Source of the DNA: Vibrio splendidus
Lineage (GTDB): Bacteria > Pseudomonadota > Gammaproteobacteria > Enterobacterales > Vibrionaceae
Direction of reading: 5' to 3'
NCBI RefSeq assembly: GCF_003345295.1
Contig: NZ_CP031055.1
Span: 3,224,001 to 3,288,000, forward strand
DNA: 64,000 bases
Positions 1 to 8,866 of the stretch are shown piece after piece. Position 1 is the stretch's first letter. Every line of letters starts with the position of its first letter. The translations under genes were made by a program, and so were the position numbers. The notes under the pieces are model-generated. The model saw nothing but the letters and a program-made list of their open reading frames with translations. It was not told where the DNA came from and did not search any database.

Positions 1-576
1 GGCTTTACCAGAAGCGATGTCAGCTAAACACTCAACAAGCGCATCAGGACCAAGGCCTGCCAACTTCTCGTACATTGACGCGCTGGTGTCTGTTGCTTCG
101 ATTGGTAGCGTCGCGATACTTAACATATCACCGGTATCTAGGCCGATATCCATCTGCATGATCGTTACGCCTGTCTCTTTATCGCCCGCCCAGATAGAGC
201 GTTGGATCGGAGCAGCACCACGCCAGCGCGGTAGGATAGAACCATGCACGTTGATACAACCCAAGCGAGGCGTATCTAATACAGCTTGTGGAAGAAGCAA
301 GCCGTAAGCGACAACAACCATGATGTCAGCATTCAAATCTGCTAGCTCTTGCTTAGCTTCATCTGACTTGAAGTTTTCTGGTTGGTAAACCGGAATATTG
401 TTTTCAAGTGCGATGTTTTTTACTGGGCTCGCAGTCAGTTTTTTACCGCGGCCTGCTGGACGATCTGGCTGTGTGTAAACAGCAATAACTTCATGCTCCG
501 AAGACAACAACGCCGCCAAATGACGGGCGGCGAAATCCGGAGTACCTGCGAAGACAATTCTTAAAGATTGACTCAA
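1..576 (-). CDS. fmt: Methionyl-tRNA formyltransferase (5' part; runs off the window)
   Basis: Formylates Met-tRNAfMet with 10-formyl-THF before translation initiation. Reading the minus strand from 576 gives MSQSLRIVFAGTPDFAARHL, the family N-terminus, then the PDRPAGRGKKL loop and the catalytic segment NVHGSILPRWRGAAP with the conserved Asn and His. Only about 192 of the usual 310-320 residues are in the window. The start is a TTG at 574-576, chosen because it matches the family N-terminus and has an AAGGAAG ribosome site just upstream. It follows def by 38 bases on the same strand, the classical def-fmt operon. Identification is secure; the C-terminal domain is not visible. Confidence 0.95.
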   Translation of the reverse strand, partial: MSQSLRIVFAGTPDFAARHLAALLSSEHEVIAVYTQPDRPAGRGKKLTASPVKNIALENNIPVYQPENFKSDEAKQELADLNADIMVVVAYGLLLPQAVLDTPRLGCINVHGSILPRWRGAAPIQRSIWAGDKETGVTIMQMDIGLDTGDMLSIATLPIEATDTSASMYEKLAGLGPDALVECLADIASGKA

Positions 577-614
577 GGTAGACTTCCTTCTTAATTTAGT
601 AATAGCAGCGGTTA

Positions 615-1127
615 TTAACCTTGTTTCTCGTTGAAACGTTTAATCTTCGCTAGCTTATCTTGAATACGTTTGCGCTTTAGTGGCGATAGGTAATCAACAA
701 ACAACTTGCCTTCTAGGTGGTCAAGTTCGTGCTGAACACAGATAGCCAGAAGGTCGTCAGCGTCGAATGTGAATTCGTTGCCTTCACGGTCTAATGCTTT
801 AACCGTTACTTCTGCAGCGCGAGGGACTAGAGCTCGAGCGCCTGGTACAGATAGACAGCCTTCTTCGATACCATCTTCGCCACGTTTGTCGGTAATTTCA
901 GGGTTGATCAGAACCATAGGCTCGTCACGTGTTTCTGAAATATCGATAACAACGATGCGCTGGTGGAAATCTACTTGCGTTGCAGCAAGGCCGATACCTT
1001 CTTCGTCGTACATGGTTTCAATCATGTCATCAACGAACTTTTGAATCTCTGGGGTAACTTCTTTTACCGGTTTCGCCACGGTACGTAGACGATCATCTGG
1101 TAATGTTAATACTTGTAATACAGACAT
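615..1127 (-). CDS. def: Peptide deformylase
   Basis: Removes the N-formyl group from nascent proteins in the cytoplasm; Fe/Zn metallohydrolase. The 170-residue product carries all three family motifs: GIGLAATQV (residues 44-52), EGCLSVPG with metal ligand C91, and HELDHLEG with ligands H133 and H137 and catalytic E134. Length equals the usual 168-170. The ATG at 1127 gives the expected MSVLQVLTLPDDRL start; the frame stays open 25 codons further upstream but that segment has no family similarity. First gene of the def-fmt operon, transcribed divergently from the LysM gene. Confidence 0.97.
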   Translation of the reverse strand: MSVLQVLTLPDDRLRTVAKPVKEVTPEIQKFVDDMIETMYDEEGIGLAATQVDFHQRIVVIDISETRDEPMVLINPEITDKRGEDGIEEGCLSVPGARALVPRAAEVTVKALDREGNEFTFDADDLLAICVQHELDHLEGKLFVDYLSPLKRKRIQDKLAKIKRFNEKQG

Positions 1128-1267
1128 ATACACTCGAAATATTGAACTGTGCCGAAACAGCTTAAACCTTGTTGGCTCAATTCTAGACATTTTAGAGGTC
1201 AAATGACAGCATCCTGAAGTTAATTCTCTAATCAGATGTCATATATTCAGACCAAGGAACCTAGGTC

Positions 1268-2359
1268 ATGCGTCATTTTTTTTCCACTTTATCTCTTATT
1301 TGTGCCTCGATTTCGTTCGTCGCCACAGCAAAAAATAATGAGCAACCTTTAACCGTTAAGCTGGGTGCACCCGAAACGTATGTGGTGGTTAAGGGTGATA
1401 CCTTATGGGATATATCTACGATGTACCTCGATAGCCCATGGTTGTGGCCAAGGTTATGGCAGGTAAACCCTGAAATAGAAAACCCTCACCTTATTTACCC
1501 TGGAGATAAATTATCTTTGGTTTGGATTAATGGCGAGCCTGTATTGAGCCTCAAACCCGTTATCAAGCTTAGCCCTAAGATTCGCATCTCTGAGAAGAAA
1601 GCAGTACCTACCGTGAATGAGGGGCTTGTTCTACCGTATCTACAATCTGACCGCTTGGTTGAGCAGCAAGATATTCAATCGGCTCAACGAGTGTTAGGGA
1701 CGAGTGATGGAAAGAGATTTTTATCGGGTGAAGACCGGTTGTTTATCTCGGGCAACCAACAACATCAAAAGTGGGGTATCTACCGCGCCGTTGAAACCTA
1801 CCACCGACAACAACCTCAAGCGAGTATGACCTCTTTGCGTTTAGTCGCCACAGCGCGCTTGAAAGAGGTGGATGCTGAGTTCAGTAGTTTGCAAATAGAG
1901 ACTCAGCTACAAGAGGTACTGCTCAACGACCTCGTGTTACCAGAACTTGGCGTTGATCAGGTGAAGCTCTCAACCACATTTTATCCAGCGCCTAGTGCTG
2001 CGGGGCAGTTTGCTAATATCTTGGGTTCATTAGATGGCAGCCAATACAGTGCAAAGAATCAGGTGGTCGTTATCAATAAAGGCTCACAGGACAATCTTCG
2101 TCAAGGCTCGATGTTTACGCTTAGTGAAAGCGGAGCGGTGGTTTTTGGTAAGCAGGGTGAATATAGCTATAAAGAGTCAGCGGCGAGCGATAAGGTGCAG
2201 TTGCCAAGTACCTCACTCGGTAGCTTGATGGTCATTCGTCCTTATGAGTATTTTAGCTTGGCCTTGATCACTCAGAGCTCAAAACCGGTTAGTAATGATA
2301 TTCTGGCGGTATCACCTTTGGATCTGGCTTTGAAGGAAGAAGCTAAGGGCACCGAGTGA
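1268..2359 (+). CDS. Secreted LysM-domain protein
   Basis: The protein has 363 residues. A signal peptide (MRHFFSTLSLICASISFVATA) is followed at about residues 38-86 by one LysM domain, recognisable from VVKGDTLWDIS and the downstream NPHLIYPGDKLSLV. The remaining 270 residues match no domain I recognise. LysM binds peptidoglycan glycan strands, so a periplasmic, wall-associated role is likely. A LysM gene between def and dprA is a common arrangement in gamma-proteobacteria. Its stop overlaps the dprA start by 4 bases (GTGA), which suggests translational coupling. The enzymatic role, if any, is unknown. Confidence 0.9.
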   Translation: MRHFFSTLSLICASISFVATAKNNEQPLTVKLGAPETYVVVKGDTLWDISTMYLDSPWLWPRLWQVNPEIENPHLIYPGDKLSLVWINGEPVLSLKPVIKLSPKIRISEKKAVPTVNEGLVLPYLQSDRLVEQQDIQSAQRVLGTSDGKRFLSGEDRLFISGNQQHQKWGIYRAVETYHRQQPQASMTSLRLVATARLKEVDAEFSSLQIETQLQEVLLNDLVLPELGVDQVKLSTTFYPAPSAAGQFANILGSLDGSQYSAKNQVVVINKGSQDNLRQGSMFTLSESGAVVFGKQGEYSYKESAASDKVQLPSTSLGSLMVIRPYEYFSLALITQSSKPVSNDILAVSPLDLALKEEAKGTE

Positions 2360-3468
2360 ATGAGCAACAACTGAGTGTTTGGTTAACTCTAAGTTTTGTT
2401 CCGCAATTGGGTGGCAAGCGCCTTTCTCGACTGCTGAGTATTGATTCTCCTTTGAATATTGTTGGTTACTCAAGTCAGCAACTGCAAGCGCTTGGTTTGT
2501 CTGCCAAGCAAATTGCCTATCTAAGAGAGCAAGCCCCGAGAGAAGTGGAGGCTTGCCTAGAGTGGCAAGCAAGACAACCCAACCATCACATCATTACCCC
2601 GAATTGCTCGCATTATCCCAAACTGCTGAATGAGACCGCCTCCGCGCCAAGCGTGCTTTTCGTTAAAGGTCACGTTGAAAAACTGATTGAGCCTCAAATC
2701 GCTATGGTCGGCAGTCGCAATGCCAGTCTCGAAGGGTTGCAAACCGCGAAGTCCTTCGCCAAAGAGTTCGTCCAAAACGGTTTGATTGTCACCAGTGGCT
2801 TAGCACTCGGTATCGATGGCTATGCTCATGATGGTGCTCTAGATAAAGGAGGGGAAACTTTTGCTGTATTGGGTTCTGGATTGGATTCCATTTATCCTGC
2901 GCGACACAGAAATTTAGCCGATAGGATCTGTGAAAATGGTGCGTTGATTTCAGAGTTTCGCCCAAGTGCCAAACCACGACCTGAACATTTCCCTCGCCGT
3001 AACCGTATTATAAGTGGGTTATCGCTCGGAACCTTGGTGGTTGAAGCGGCTGAGAAGAGTGGTTCTTTGATTACAGCTCGCTATGCCATGGAGCAAGGCC
3101 GAGAGGTGTTTGCGCTTCCTGGCTCTATTCATAACCCAACCAGCCGTGGCGGTAATAGCTTAATCAAAGCTGGAGCATGCTTGGTACAGAGTGCACAAGA
3201 TGTTCTGATTGAAATAAAGAGTCTGTTAGACTGGTCTATCGATCAGCAACCCAGCTTGTTCGAACCTACGCCCAGTATGGGGGAAAATGAACAATTGCCA
3301 TTTCCACAGCTGTTAGCTAACGTAGGGTTAGAGGCGACACCCGTTGATATTTTGGCACAGAGAACCCATATACCTGTGCATGAGGTCATGATGCAGCTTT
3401 TAGAGCTTGAGCTCTCAGGGCATGTTGTTGCAGTTTCCGGTGGCTATATTCGAAAGGGGAGAGGCTAA
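2356..3468 (+). CDS. dprA: DNA-processing protein DprA
   Basis: DprA (Smf) binds incoming single-stranded DNA during natural transformation and loads RecA. The 370-residue protein has the Rossmann-like DprA core: GSRNASLEG, the TSGLALGIDGYAH segment, VLGSGLDSIYP, the FPRRNRIISGLS phosphate-binding motif and GSLITARYA. The C-terminal ~70 residues look like the winged-helix (DML1-like) domain. Start codon is GTG at 2356, overlapping the LysM gene stop; an ATG at 2360 is out of frame. Natural competence is well known in Vibrio, which fits. Followed 3-6 bases later by smg. Confidence 0.96.
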   Translation: MNEQQLSVWLTLSFVPQLGGKRLSRLLSIDSPLNIVGYSSQQLQALGLSAKQIAYLREQAPREVEACLEWQARQPNHHIITPNCSHYPKLLNETASAPSVLFVKGHVEKLIEPQIAMVGSRNASLEGLQTAKSFAKEFVQNGLIVTSGLALGIDGYAHDGALDKGGETFAVLGSGLDSIYPARHRNLADRICENGALISEFRPSAKPRPEHFPRRNRIISGLSLGTLVVEAAEKSGSLITARYAMEQGREVFALPGSIHNPTSRGGNSLIKAGACLVQSAQDVLIEIKSLLDWSIDQQPSLFEPTPSMGENEQLPFPQLLANVGLEATPVDILAQRTHIPVHEVMMQLLELELSGHVVAVSGGYIRKGRG

Positions 3469-3474
3469 GCTATG

Positions 3475-3948
3475 ATGATGGACATACTGATGTACTTGTT
3501 TGAAACCTACATCCATAGCGATTCTGAATTGCAGGTGGATCAAGATGAGCTGGAAGATGAGCTTCTTCGAGCAGGGTTTCACCAAGATGATATTTATAAG
3601 GCCCTCCATTGGTTAGAAGATCTTGCGGCATTGCAAGATACTGAGAATCAAGCGGCGATTACTATGTGTTCCAATACCTCGATGCGTATTTATACCAGTC
3701 GAGAGATTTCACGTATTAATATGGAGTGCCGAGGTTTCTTATTGTTCCTTGAACAGATCAACGTACTCACGACAGAGATTCGTGAAATGGTGATTGATCG
3801 TGTGATGGGGCTTGAGACGAGCGAATTTGAATTGGATGATCTGAAATGGATTATCTTAATGGTGCTATTTAATGTGCCGGGTAATGAAAGTGCTTACACG
3901 CAAATGGAAGAGCTGTTGTACACCAAAGAGCAAGGTATCTTGCATTAA
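3475..3948 (+). CDS. smg: Smg family protein (DUF494)
   Basis: 157 residues, highly similar along the whole length to E. coli Smg as I recall it: DILMYLFETYIHSD at the N-terminus, then CRGFLLFLEQINVL, EREMV-type IREMVIDRVMGLET and WIILMVLFNVPGNE. Molecular function is unknown; the gene is conserved beside dprA. Three ATGs occur in a row (3472, 3475, 3478); the second aligns with the E. coli start and sits 10 bases after a GAGG. The first is 7 bases after it and equally possible. Confidence 0.93.
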   Translation: MMDILMYLFETYIHSDSELQVDQDELEDELLRAGFHQDDIYKALHWLEDLAALQDTENQAAITMCSNTSMRIYTSREISRINMECRGFLLFLEQINVLTTEIREMVIDRVMGLETSEFELDDLKWIILMVLFNVPGNESAYTQMEELLYTKEQGILH

Positions 3949-3960
3949 TACAGGCTTGTC

Positions 3961-4530
3961 ATGAGTAGTAAGATTGATAATCAGCTTTTTTCAGCACATG
4001 AACATGCATTAGAGCATGAACCATGTCCACATTGTGGTGGAGAGCTTCAGCTTCGCCATGGTAAGCACGGCCCATTTTTAGGCTGTAAGCAGTATCCTAG
4101 CTGTGATTACATCAAGCCTCTGCATCAGAACGATGGCCACGTAGTGAAAGAGCTGGGTGTACCGTGTCCTAAATGCCAAAACGAATTGGTATTAAGGCAA
4201 GGTCGCTTTGGTATGTTCATTGGTTGTAGCAGCTACCCAACGTGTAATCACATCGAATCTTTGGACCAACCAAAAGAACAACCTGAAGAGCAGCCACTTG
4301 TTGCTTGTCCTGAGTGTGGCAGAGGCCATTTGGTTGAGCGTAAATCTCGCTATGGCAAAACCTTCTATGCGTGCGATAACTACCCTAAGTGTAAGTTCGC
4401 CGTTAATCAGCCACCTGTTATAGGTCGTTGTGAACAGTGTCAGTTCCCGTTGTTACTTGAGAAGAAAATAGCCAGTGGTACCAAGAAGCAATGCGCTGAT
4501 CGCAAGTGTCATCACATTCAATCTCAGTAG
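3961..4530 (+). CDS. Topoisomerase-type zinc-ribbon protein (YrdD-like)
   Basis: 189 residues built almost entirely of four topoisomerase-I-type C4 zinc ribbons: CPHCGGEL...CKQYPSC (from about residue 21), CPKCQNEL...CSSYPTC, CPECGRGH...CDNYPKC and a shorter CEQCQFPL...CADRKC. There is no toprim or catalytic domain, so it is not a topoisomerase but a free-standing ribbon protein that probably binds single-stranded DNA. E. coli has the same kind of gene (yrdD) in the smg-tsaC neighbourhood. It follows smg by 12 bases and ends the dprA-smg transcription unit; a strong terminator follows. Confidence 0.9.
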   Translation: MSSKIDNQLFSAHEHALEHEPCPHCGGELQLRHGKHGPFLGCKQYPSCDYIKPLHQNDGHVVKELGVPCPKCQNELVLRQGRFGMFIGCSSYPTCNHIESLDQPKEQPEEQPLVACPECGRGHLVERKSRYGKTFYACDNYPKCKFAVNQPPVIGRCEQCQFPLLLEKKIASGTKKQCADRKCHHIQSQ

Positions 4531-4559
4531 TAATGCTAATTACAGTAAGTGAATGATCA

Positions 4560-4592
4560 GAAAAAAACGGCGCCCAATGAGCGCCGTTTCTA
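4560..4592. terminator. Bidirectional terminator between yrdD-like gene and purK
   Basis: Hairpin AAACGGCGC-ccaatga-GCGCCGTTT with an A-run on one side and a T-rich tract on the other, lying between two convergent genes (zinc-ribbon gene on plus, purK on minus). It can serve both. Confidence 0.8.
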
Positions 4593-4631
4593 TATCCAAT
4601 AAACTTTTTATATCAATAAACCAATGTAGGC

Positions 4632-5762
4632 TTACTTCATCTGCTCAGCAAACTCATGCACAGCAGGGTAGGCTTGCTTATCAAGAATATCAGCCAATGA
4701 GCACAACGCTCTTTGCAGCTCTGCGTTGTAGTCAGCGCTCACGTTAATGTGGCCCATCTTACGACCTGCACGCTTCTCTTTACCATACCAATGAACATGA
4801 CAACCACCTTGAGCAAGAATTGCTTCAGGTAGGGTATCTTCACCAAGGATGTTGATCATTGCGGTTGGACGAATCAGCTTAGTGCTGCCTAATGGCATCC
4901 CACATACGGCACGTAGATGGTTCTCAAACTGACAAGTTTCAGCGCCTTGTTGTGTCCAGTGGCCAGAGTTATGAACACGTGGTGCAATCTCATTCACCAG
5001 CAGTGAACCTTGAACATCAAAGAACTCTAGCGCGAGTACGCCAACGTAATCTAAGCGTTCAGCAATGGCAGTGAACATGGTTTTCGCTTGCTCTTGCAGT
5101 TCAATGTCATCAATCGCTGTCGATAAGCTCAACACGCCGTCGGTGTGAACATTTTCAGCCAGTGGGTACACTTGGATCTCGCCATTGGCGCCACGAGCAC
5201 CGACAAGTGATACTTCGCGGTCAAACGGAACGAATTCTTCAGCCACAATAGCTTGGTTGTCGGTCGCGGTAATGCACTCAGCCATTTCTGCCCAAGTCGC
5301 ATCAACATTATCTAATGTCTTTAAGCGCCATTGACCTTTGCCATCGTAGCCACCAAGTGTGCTCTTCAATACCATTGGTAAGCCAACGTGAGCGATCGCA
5401 GCGTCAAAGTCTTCGCGAGAGTTAATCACGTAGTACTTAGCATTTTTCACGCTTGCTTCGTCTAACAGGGCTTTTTCAAGGCGACGGTCACCGCCAGCTT
5501 TGATTGCTTCTGTTGTCGGTAAGAACTTACCGCTGCGCTCACACACCTCAAGTACATCATGAGGGATATGCTCGAATTCAGCAGTAATGACGTCCGCACG
5601 CTCAATCGCATTGTCTAAGCCGCTGCCTAGAATCGCTTGCGTTAATGGGTGAACAATATTTTTGCTGCCAACATCAAAAGCAGAAATTTCAATATTCAGC
5701 GGCGCCCCAGCTAGGGACATCATGCGAGCAAGTTGGCCCGCGCCTAACACAAGAACATGCAT
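4632..5762 (-). CDS. purK: N5-carboxyaminoimidazole ribonucleotide synthase
   Basis: ATP-grasp enzyme of purine synthesis: AIR + bicarbonate + ATP gives N5-CAIR, which PurE converts to CAIR. The 376-residue product starts MHVLVLGAGQLARMMSLAG, the PurK N-terminus, and carries the ATP-grasp segments VLKSTLGGYDGKGQWRL, EEFVPFDREVSLVGARG and ALEFFDVQGSLLVNEIAPRVHNSGHWT. Length is slightly above E. coli PurK (355). It begins 5 bases after purE ends, so purEK is one operon. Confidence 0.97.
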   Translation of the reverse strand: MHVLVLGAGQLARMMSLAGAPLNIEISAFDVGSKNIVHPLTQAILGSGLDNAIERADVITAEFEHIPHDVLEVCERSGKFLPTTEAIKAGGDRRLEKALLDEASVKNAKYYVINSREDFDAAIAHVGLPMVLKSTLGGYDGKGQWRLKTLDNVDATWAEMAECITATDNQAIVAEEFVPFDREVSLVGARGANGEIQVYPLAENVHTDGVLSLSTAIDDIELQEQAKTMFTAIAERLDYVGVLALEFFDVQGSLLVNEIAPRVHNSGHWTQQGAETCQFENHLRAVCGMPLGSTKLIRPTAMINILGEDTLPEAILAQGGCHVHWYGKEKRAGRKMGHINVSADYNAELQRALCSLADILDKQAYPAVHEFAEQMK

Positions 5763-5767
5763 GGGAA

Positions 5768-6253
5768 TTAGTCCTCTGCAGGGTTTGGATTAGCCAGAAC
5801 CGTTTCTGTTTGCTCAGAGCGGAACGCTTCTACTTTTGCCATCACTTCTTCATTGTGAGTACCAATGATTTGGGCTGCTAGGATACCAGCATTGGCAGCG
5901 CCAGCTTCACCGATAGCCAAAGTACCTACCGCAATGCCTTTTGGCATCTGTACGATAGAAAGCAGAGAATCCATGCCCTTGAGTGCTTTAGACTGAACAG
6001 GAACACCTAAAACAGGTACGCTTGTGAAAGCTGCAGCCATGCCCGGAAGATGCGCTGCACCGCCAGCACCAGCAATAATCACTTTAATACCGCGCTCTTT
6101 CGCACTGGTTGCGTAATCTGCAAGCAACTGAGGTGTGCGGTGAGCAGAAACCACTTTTGTTTCGTACGCCACGCCAAACTGATCCAACATTTCTGCAGCT
6201 AGCTTCATTGTTGGCCAATCAGATTTAGAACCCATGATAATACCGACAGTCAT
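5768..6253 (-). CDS. purE: N5-CAIR mutase (class I PurE)
   Basis: Moves the carboxyl group of N5-CAIR to give CAIR. The 161-residue protein has the family signature GSKSDWPTM near the start, SAHRTP with the catalytic His, and the AGAGGAAHLPGMAAAFT glycine-rich loop. Presence of purK next door marks it as class I. ATG at 6253 is preceded at 6 bases by GGAG. A PurR operator lies in the promoter about 75 bases upstream. Confidence 0.97.
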   Translation of the reverse strand: MTVGIIMGSKSDWPTMKLAAEMLDQFGVAYETKVVSAHRTPQLLADYATSAKERGIKVIIAGAGGAAHLPGMAAAFTSVPVLGVPVQSKALKGMDSLLSIVQMPKGIAVGTLAIGEAGAANAGILAAQIIGTHNEEVMAKVEAFRSEQTETVLANPNPAED

Positions 6254-6303
6254 CTCAAACTCCTTCAGGTACGATTTAATTAGTGATTAGATATTTTGCG
6301 CGC

Positions 6304-6341
6304 ATTATACGGGTAAAATTGCTTAAGGAAAACGTTTGCGT
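6304..6341 (-). promoter_or_regulatory. purEK promoter with PurR operator
   Basis: On the minus strand 6341-6326 reads ACGCAAACGTTTTCCT, differing at one or two positions from the known PurR box ACGCAAACGTTTTCGT. It is followed after about 16 bases by a perfect TATAAT (-10, plus-strand 6304-6309). The operator covers the -35 region, the same geometry as in E. coli purEK, implying repression by PurR with hypoxanthine or guanine. purR itself is not in the window. Confidence 0.85.
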
Positions 6342-6448
6342 CAGTCTAAGTTGTTAATAGATACATTTTATAAACAAATAGCTTTAGTCACAGTGAATGA
6401 TAATTTGTACACTTAGCGAGTTCGATAACAGAATTAATGAGGCAACCC

Positions 6449-7006
6449 TTGGATAACTTTCAACATACTTTGCAGGCATTACAACAAGGTGAAGTCATTG
6501 CTTACCCGACTGAAGGCGTTTTTGGGGTCGGTTGTGATCCCGATAATCCACAAGCCATTAAGAAATTGCTCGATTTAAAACAGCGGCCGATGGAGAAAGG
6601 GTTGATCCTAATTGCAGCGAGTTACGAGCAGTTGCTGCCCTATATTGATGAAAGCCAGTTGACGGAAGCGCAGTTAGCGACCGTAAAAGCAACATGGCCG
6701 GGACCTGTGACTTGGATAATGCCAACCAGCAGCAAAGTGACTGACTGGGTCAGCGGCCAATTTGATTCCATCGCGGTACGAGTGACGGATCACCCTTTGG
6801 TTCAAAGAATGTGTAATGAATTCGGTAAGCCGTTAACCTCTACCAGTGCCAACTTGACTGGCGAGCCGCCTTGTATGACGACTGAAGAAGTTCAACAGCA
6901 ACTGGGTCAGCACTTAGTTGCGATTCTAGAAGGTCAAACGGGTGGCCGTGAGAAGCCAAGCGAAATTAGAGATGCAAAAACGTCGAAAATATTAAGACAG
7001 GGTTAA
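6449..7006 (+). CDS. tsaC: Threonylcarbamoyl-AMP synthase
   Basis: Makes threonylcarbamoyl-AMP from Thr, bicarbonate and ATP for the t6A37 modification of ANN-decoding tRNAs. The 185-residue single YrdC domain has YPTEGVFGVGCDPDN, the KQRPMEKGLILIA strand, TWPGPVTWIMP, and STSANLTGEPP. I place the start at the TTG of 6449 because TGAGG lies 6 bases before it and the protein then begins MDNFQHTLQALQQGE as in other Vibrio TsaC proteins. The ATG at 6437 would sit on that ribosome site and has none of its own. 19 bases before hemF, so probably co-transcribed. Confidence 0.93.
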   Translation: MDNFQHTLQALQQGEVIAYPTEGVFGVGCDPDNPQAIKKLLDLKQRPMEKGLILIAASYEQLLPYIDESQLTEAQLATVKATWPGPVTWIMPTSSKVTDWVSGQFDSIAVRVTDHPLVQRMCNEFGKPLTSTSANLTGEPPCMTTEEVQQQLGQHLVAILEGQTGGREKPSEIRDAKTSKILRQG

Positions 7007-7025
7007 ACCCTGCAAAGGAAGTAAG

Positions 7026-7943
7026 ATGTCAGCAATTGATAAAGAAGCAGTAAAGCAGTTTTTACTGAGCCTACAAGATTCGATTTGCCAGCAGCTTGAG
7101 CAAGCTGATGGTACAGCACTGTTTGAAGAAGATGCATGGCAACGTGAACCTGGCGAGCGCCTTGGTGGCGGTGGTCGAACTCGCGTGATGACCAATGGTG
7201 CGGTATTTGAGCAAGGCGGTGTTAACTTTTCTCATGTCGCTGGTAAGGCTATGCCTGCCTCTGCAACCGCTCACCGTCCTGAATTAGCCGGACGTAAGTT
7301 TGAAGCGATGGGGGTTTCATTAGTTATCCACCCTAAAAACCCATACATCCCAACCTCACACGCGAACGTACGATTCTTTATTGCCGAAAAGGAAGGGGAA
7401 GATCCTATCTGGTGGTTCGGTGGTGGTTTTGATTTAACGCCATTCTATCCTGTCGATGAAGATTGCCAATCTTGGCATCAAACTGCTAAAGACCTGTGTG
7501 CACCATTTGGTGATGACGTTTACCAAGAACATAAAGAGTGGTGTGATAAGTACTTCTATCTACCTCACCGTGATGAAACACGTGGTGTTGGCGGTCTGTT
7601 CTTTGATGACTTAAACGACTGGGGCTTTGAAAAGAGCTTCGCTTATATGCAGGCGGTCGGTGAAGGTTTTGCAGCCGCATACTTACCAATTGTAGAACGA
7701 CGCAAACAGACGCCTTATGGTGAGCGCGAGCGTGATTTCCAACTTTATCGTCGTGGTCGCTATGTTGAATTTAACTTAGTGTATGACCGTGGCACCTTAT
7801 TTGGCCTGCAAAGCGGTGGTCGCACAGAGTCTATATTGATGTCGATGCCGCCGTTGGCTCGTTGGGAATATCGCTATGAACCACAAGCGGGTTCACCAGA
7901 AGCTCTGCTTTATAGCGACTACCTAAAGCCTCGAGTTTGGTAG
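7026..7943 (+). CDS. hemF: Oxygen-dependent coproporphyrinogen III oxidase
   Basis: Converts coproporphyrinogen III to protoporphyrinogen IX with O2 in haem synthesis. 305 residues, the usual length. Family motifs are intact: GERLGGGGRTRVM, NFSHVAGKAMPASATAHRPE, GGGFDLTPFYPVDED, FDDLNDWGFE and RGTLFGLQSGGRTESILMSMPPLARW. Ribosome site AAGGAAG precedes the ATG. Downstream is a perfect hairpin terminator. hemB, another haem gene, lies far away at 62.5 kb. Confidence 0.97.
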   Translation: MSAIDKEAVKQFLLSLQDSICQQLEQADGTALFEEDAWQREPGERLGGGGRTRVMTNGAVFEQGGVNFSHVAGKAMPASATAHRPELAGRKFEAMGVSLVIHPKNPYIPTSHANVRFFIAEKEGEDPIWWFGGGFDLTPFYPVDEDCQSWHQTAKDLCAPFGDDVYQEHKEWCDKYFYLPHRDETRGVGGLFFDDLNDWGFEKSFAYMQAVGEGFAAAYLPIVERRKQTPYGERERDFQLYRRGRYVEFNLVYDRGTLFGLQSGGRTESILMSMPPLARWEYRYEPQAGSPEALLYSDYLKPRVW

Positions 7944-7972
7944 TTCTTCCTTCCTTATAGGGATAGTGATAG

Positions 7973-7999
7973 GGTCATCTATATAGATGACCTTTTTTT
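7973..7999 (+). terminator. Rho-independent terminator after hemF
   Basis: Perfect 20-base palindrome GGTCATCTATATAGATGACC followed by seven T. It separates tsaC-hemF from aroE, which starts only 19 bases later, so aroE depends either on read-through or on a promoter embedded upstream. Confidence 0.85.
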
Positions 8000-8018
8000 A
8001 TTTCTGTTAGGTAAGGAT

Positions 8019-8849
8019 ATGACACAGCAAGTAGATCGTTATGCCGTTTTCGGTAACCCTATTGGGCAAAGCAAATCGCCATTCATTCACACATTATTTG
8101 CTCGCCAAACCAGCCAACAACTTACCTATACAGCACTCCAGCCAGAACAAGGTGAATTCATCACTACTGCTCAAGCTTTTTTTAGTGAAGGTGGTAGAGG
8201 GTGTAATGTCACAGCGCCATTTAAAGAAGATGCTTATCAGTTCGCTAATCGCCTGACTGAAAGAGCTGAACTAGCAGGTGCTGTAAATACACTTAAGAAG
8301 CTCGACGATGGAGAGATCATTGGTGATAACACCGACGGTGAGGGTTTAGTTCAAGACCTGCTTCAACATCAAGTTATGCTAGAAGGGGCTCGCGTTCTTC
8401 TGCTTGGCGCTGGTGGTGCGGCTCGAGGAGTGATTCAACCTCTTCTCGACCAAAAGCCACAACAGTTGGTAGTCGCTAATCGAACCAGTTCAAAGGCTCA
8501 ACTTCTGGCTGAGATGTTTTCTTCACATGGAAACATCAAAGGAATGGGGTTAAGCGATGTTAATGAAGGGTTTGATGTCATCATTAACTCGACCTCGTCT
8601 GGTCTAAGTGGTCAGCTTCCTGAAGTTTCTGAGATTATCTTCAATTCGAATAGTGCTGTTTATGACATGGTTTACGGATCTGGAACCACAGTATTTAATC
8701 AATGGGCATTAGATAACGGTGTTCACGCTGCTTATGATGGTTTGGGTATGTTGGTAGGGCAGGCTGCTGAGAGCTTTATGCTGTGGCGTGGTCTTCGCCC
8801 AGGAACAAAACAGATTTTAAGAGAATTACGCAAAAACCTAGAGATGTAA
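8019..8849 (+). CDS. aroE: Shikimate dehydrogenase
   Basis: NADP-dependent reduction of 3-dehydroshikimate to shikimate in aromatic amino-acid synthesis. 276 residues. Substrate site: GNPIGQSKSPFIH (about 12-24), NVTAPFKEDA with catalytic K69 and GDNTDGEG with D106. Cofactor site: LLLGAGGAARG at about 128-137 and the NRTSSKAQ NADP-binding loop. GTAAGGA precedes the ATG. Followed by a DUF1488 gene 17 bases later, an arrangement that suggests one transcript. Confidence 0.97.
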   Translation: MTQQVDRYAVFGNPIGQSKSPFIHTLFARQTSQQLTYTALQPEQGEFITTAQAFFSEGGRGCNVTAPFKEDAYQFANRLTERAELAGAVNTLKKLDDGEIIGDNTDGEGLVQDLLQHQVMLEGARVLLLGAGGAARGVIQPLLDQKPQQLVVANRTSSKAQLLAEMFSSHGNIKGMGLSDVNEGFDVIINSTSSGLSGQLPEVSEIIFNSNSAVYDMVYGSGTTVFNQWALDNGVHAAYDGLGMLVGQAAESFMLWRGLRPGTKQILRELRKNLEM

Positions 8850-8866
8850 CAAGGTATTTATAAAAA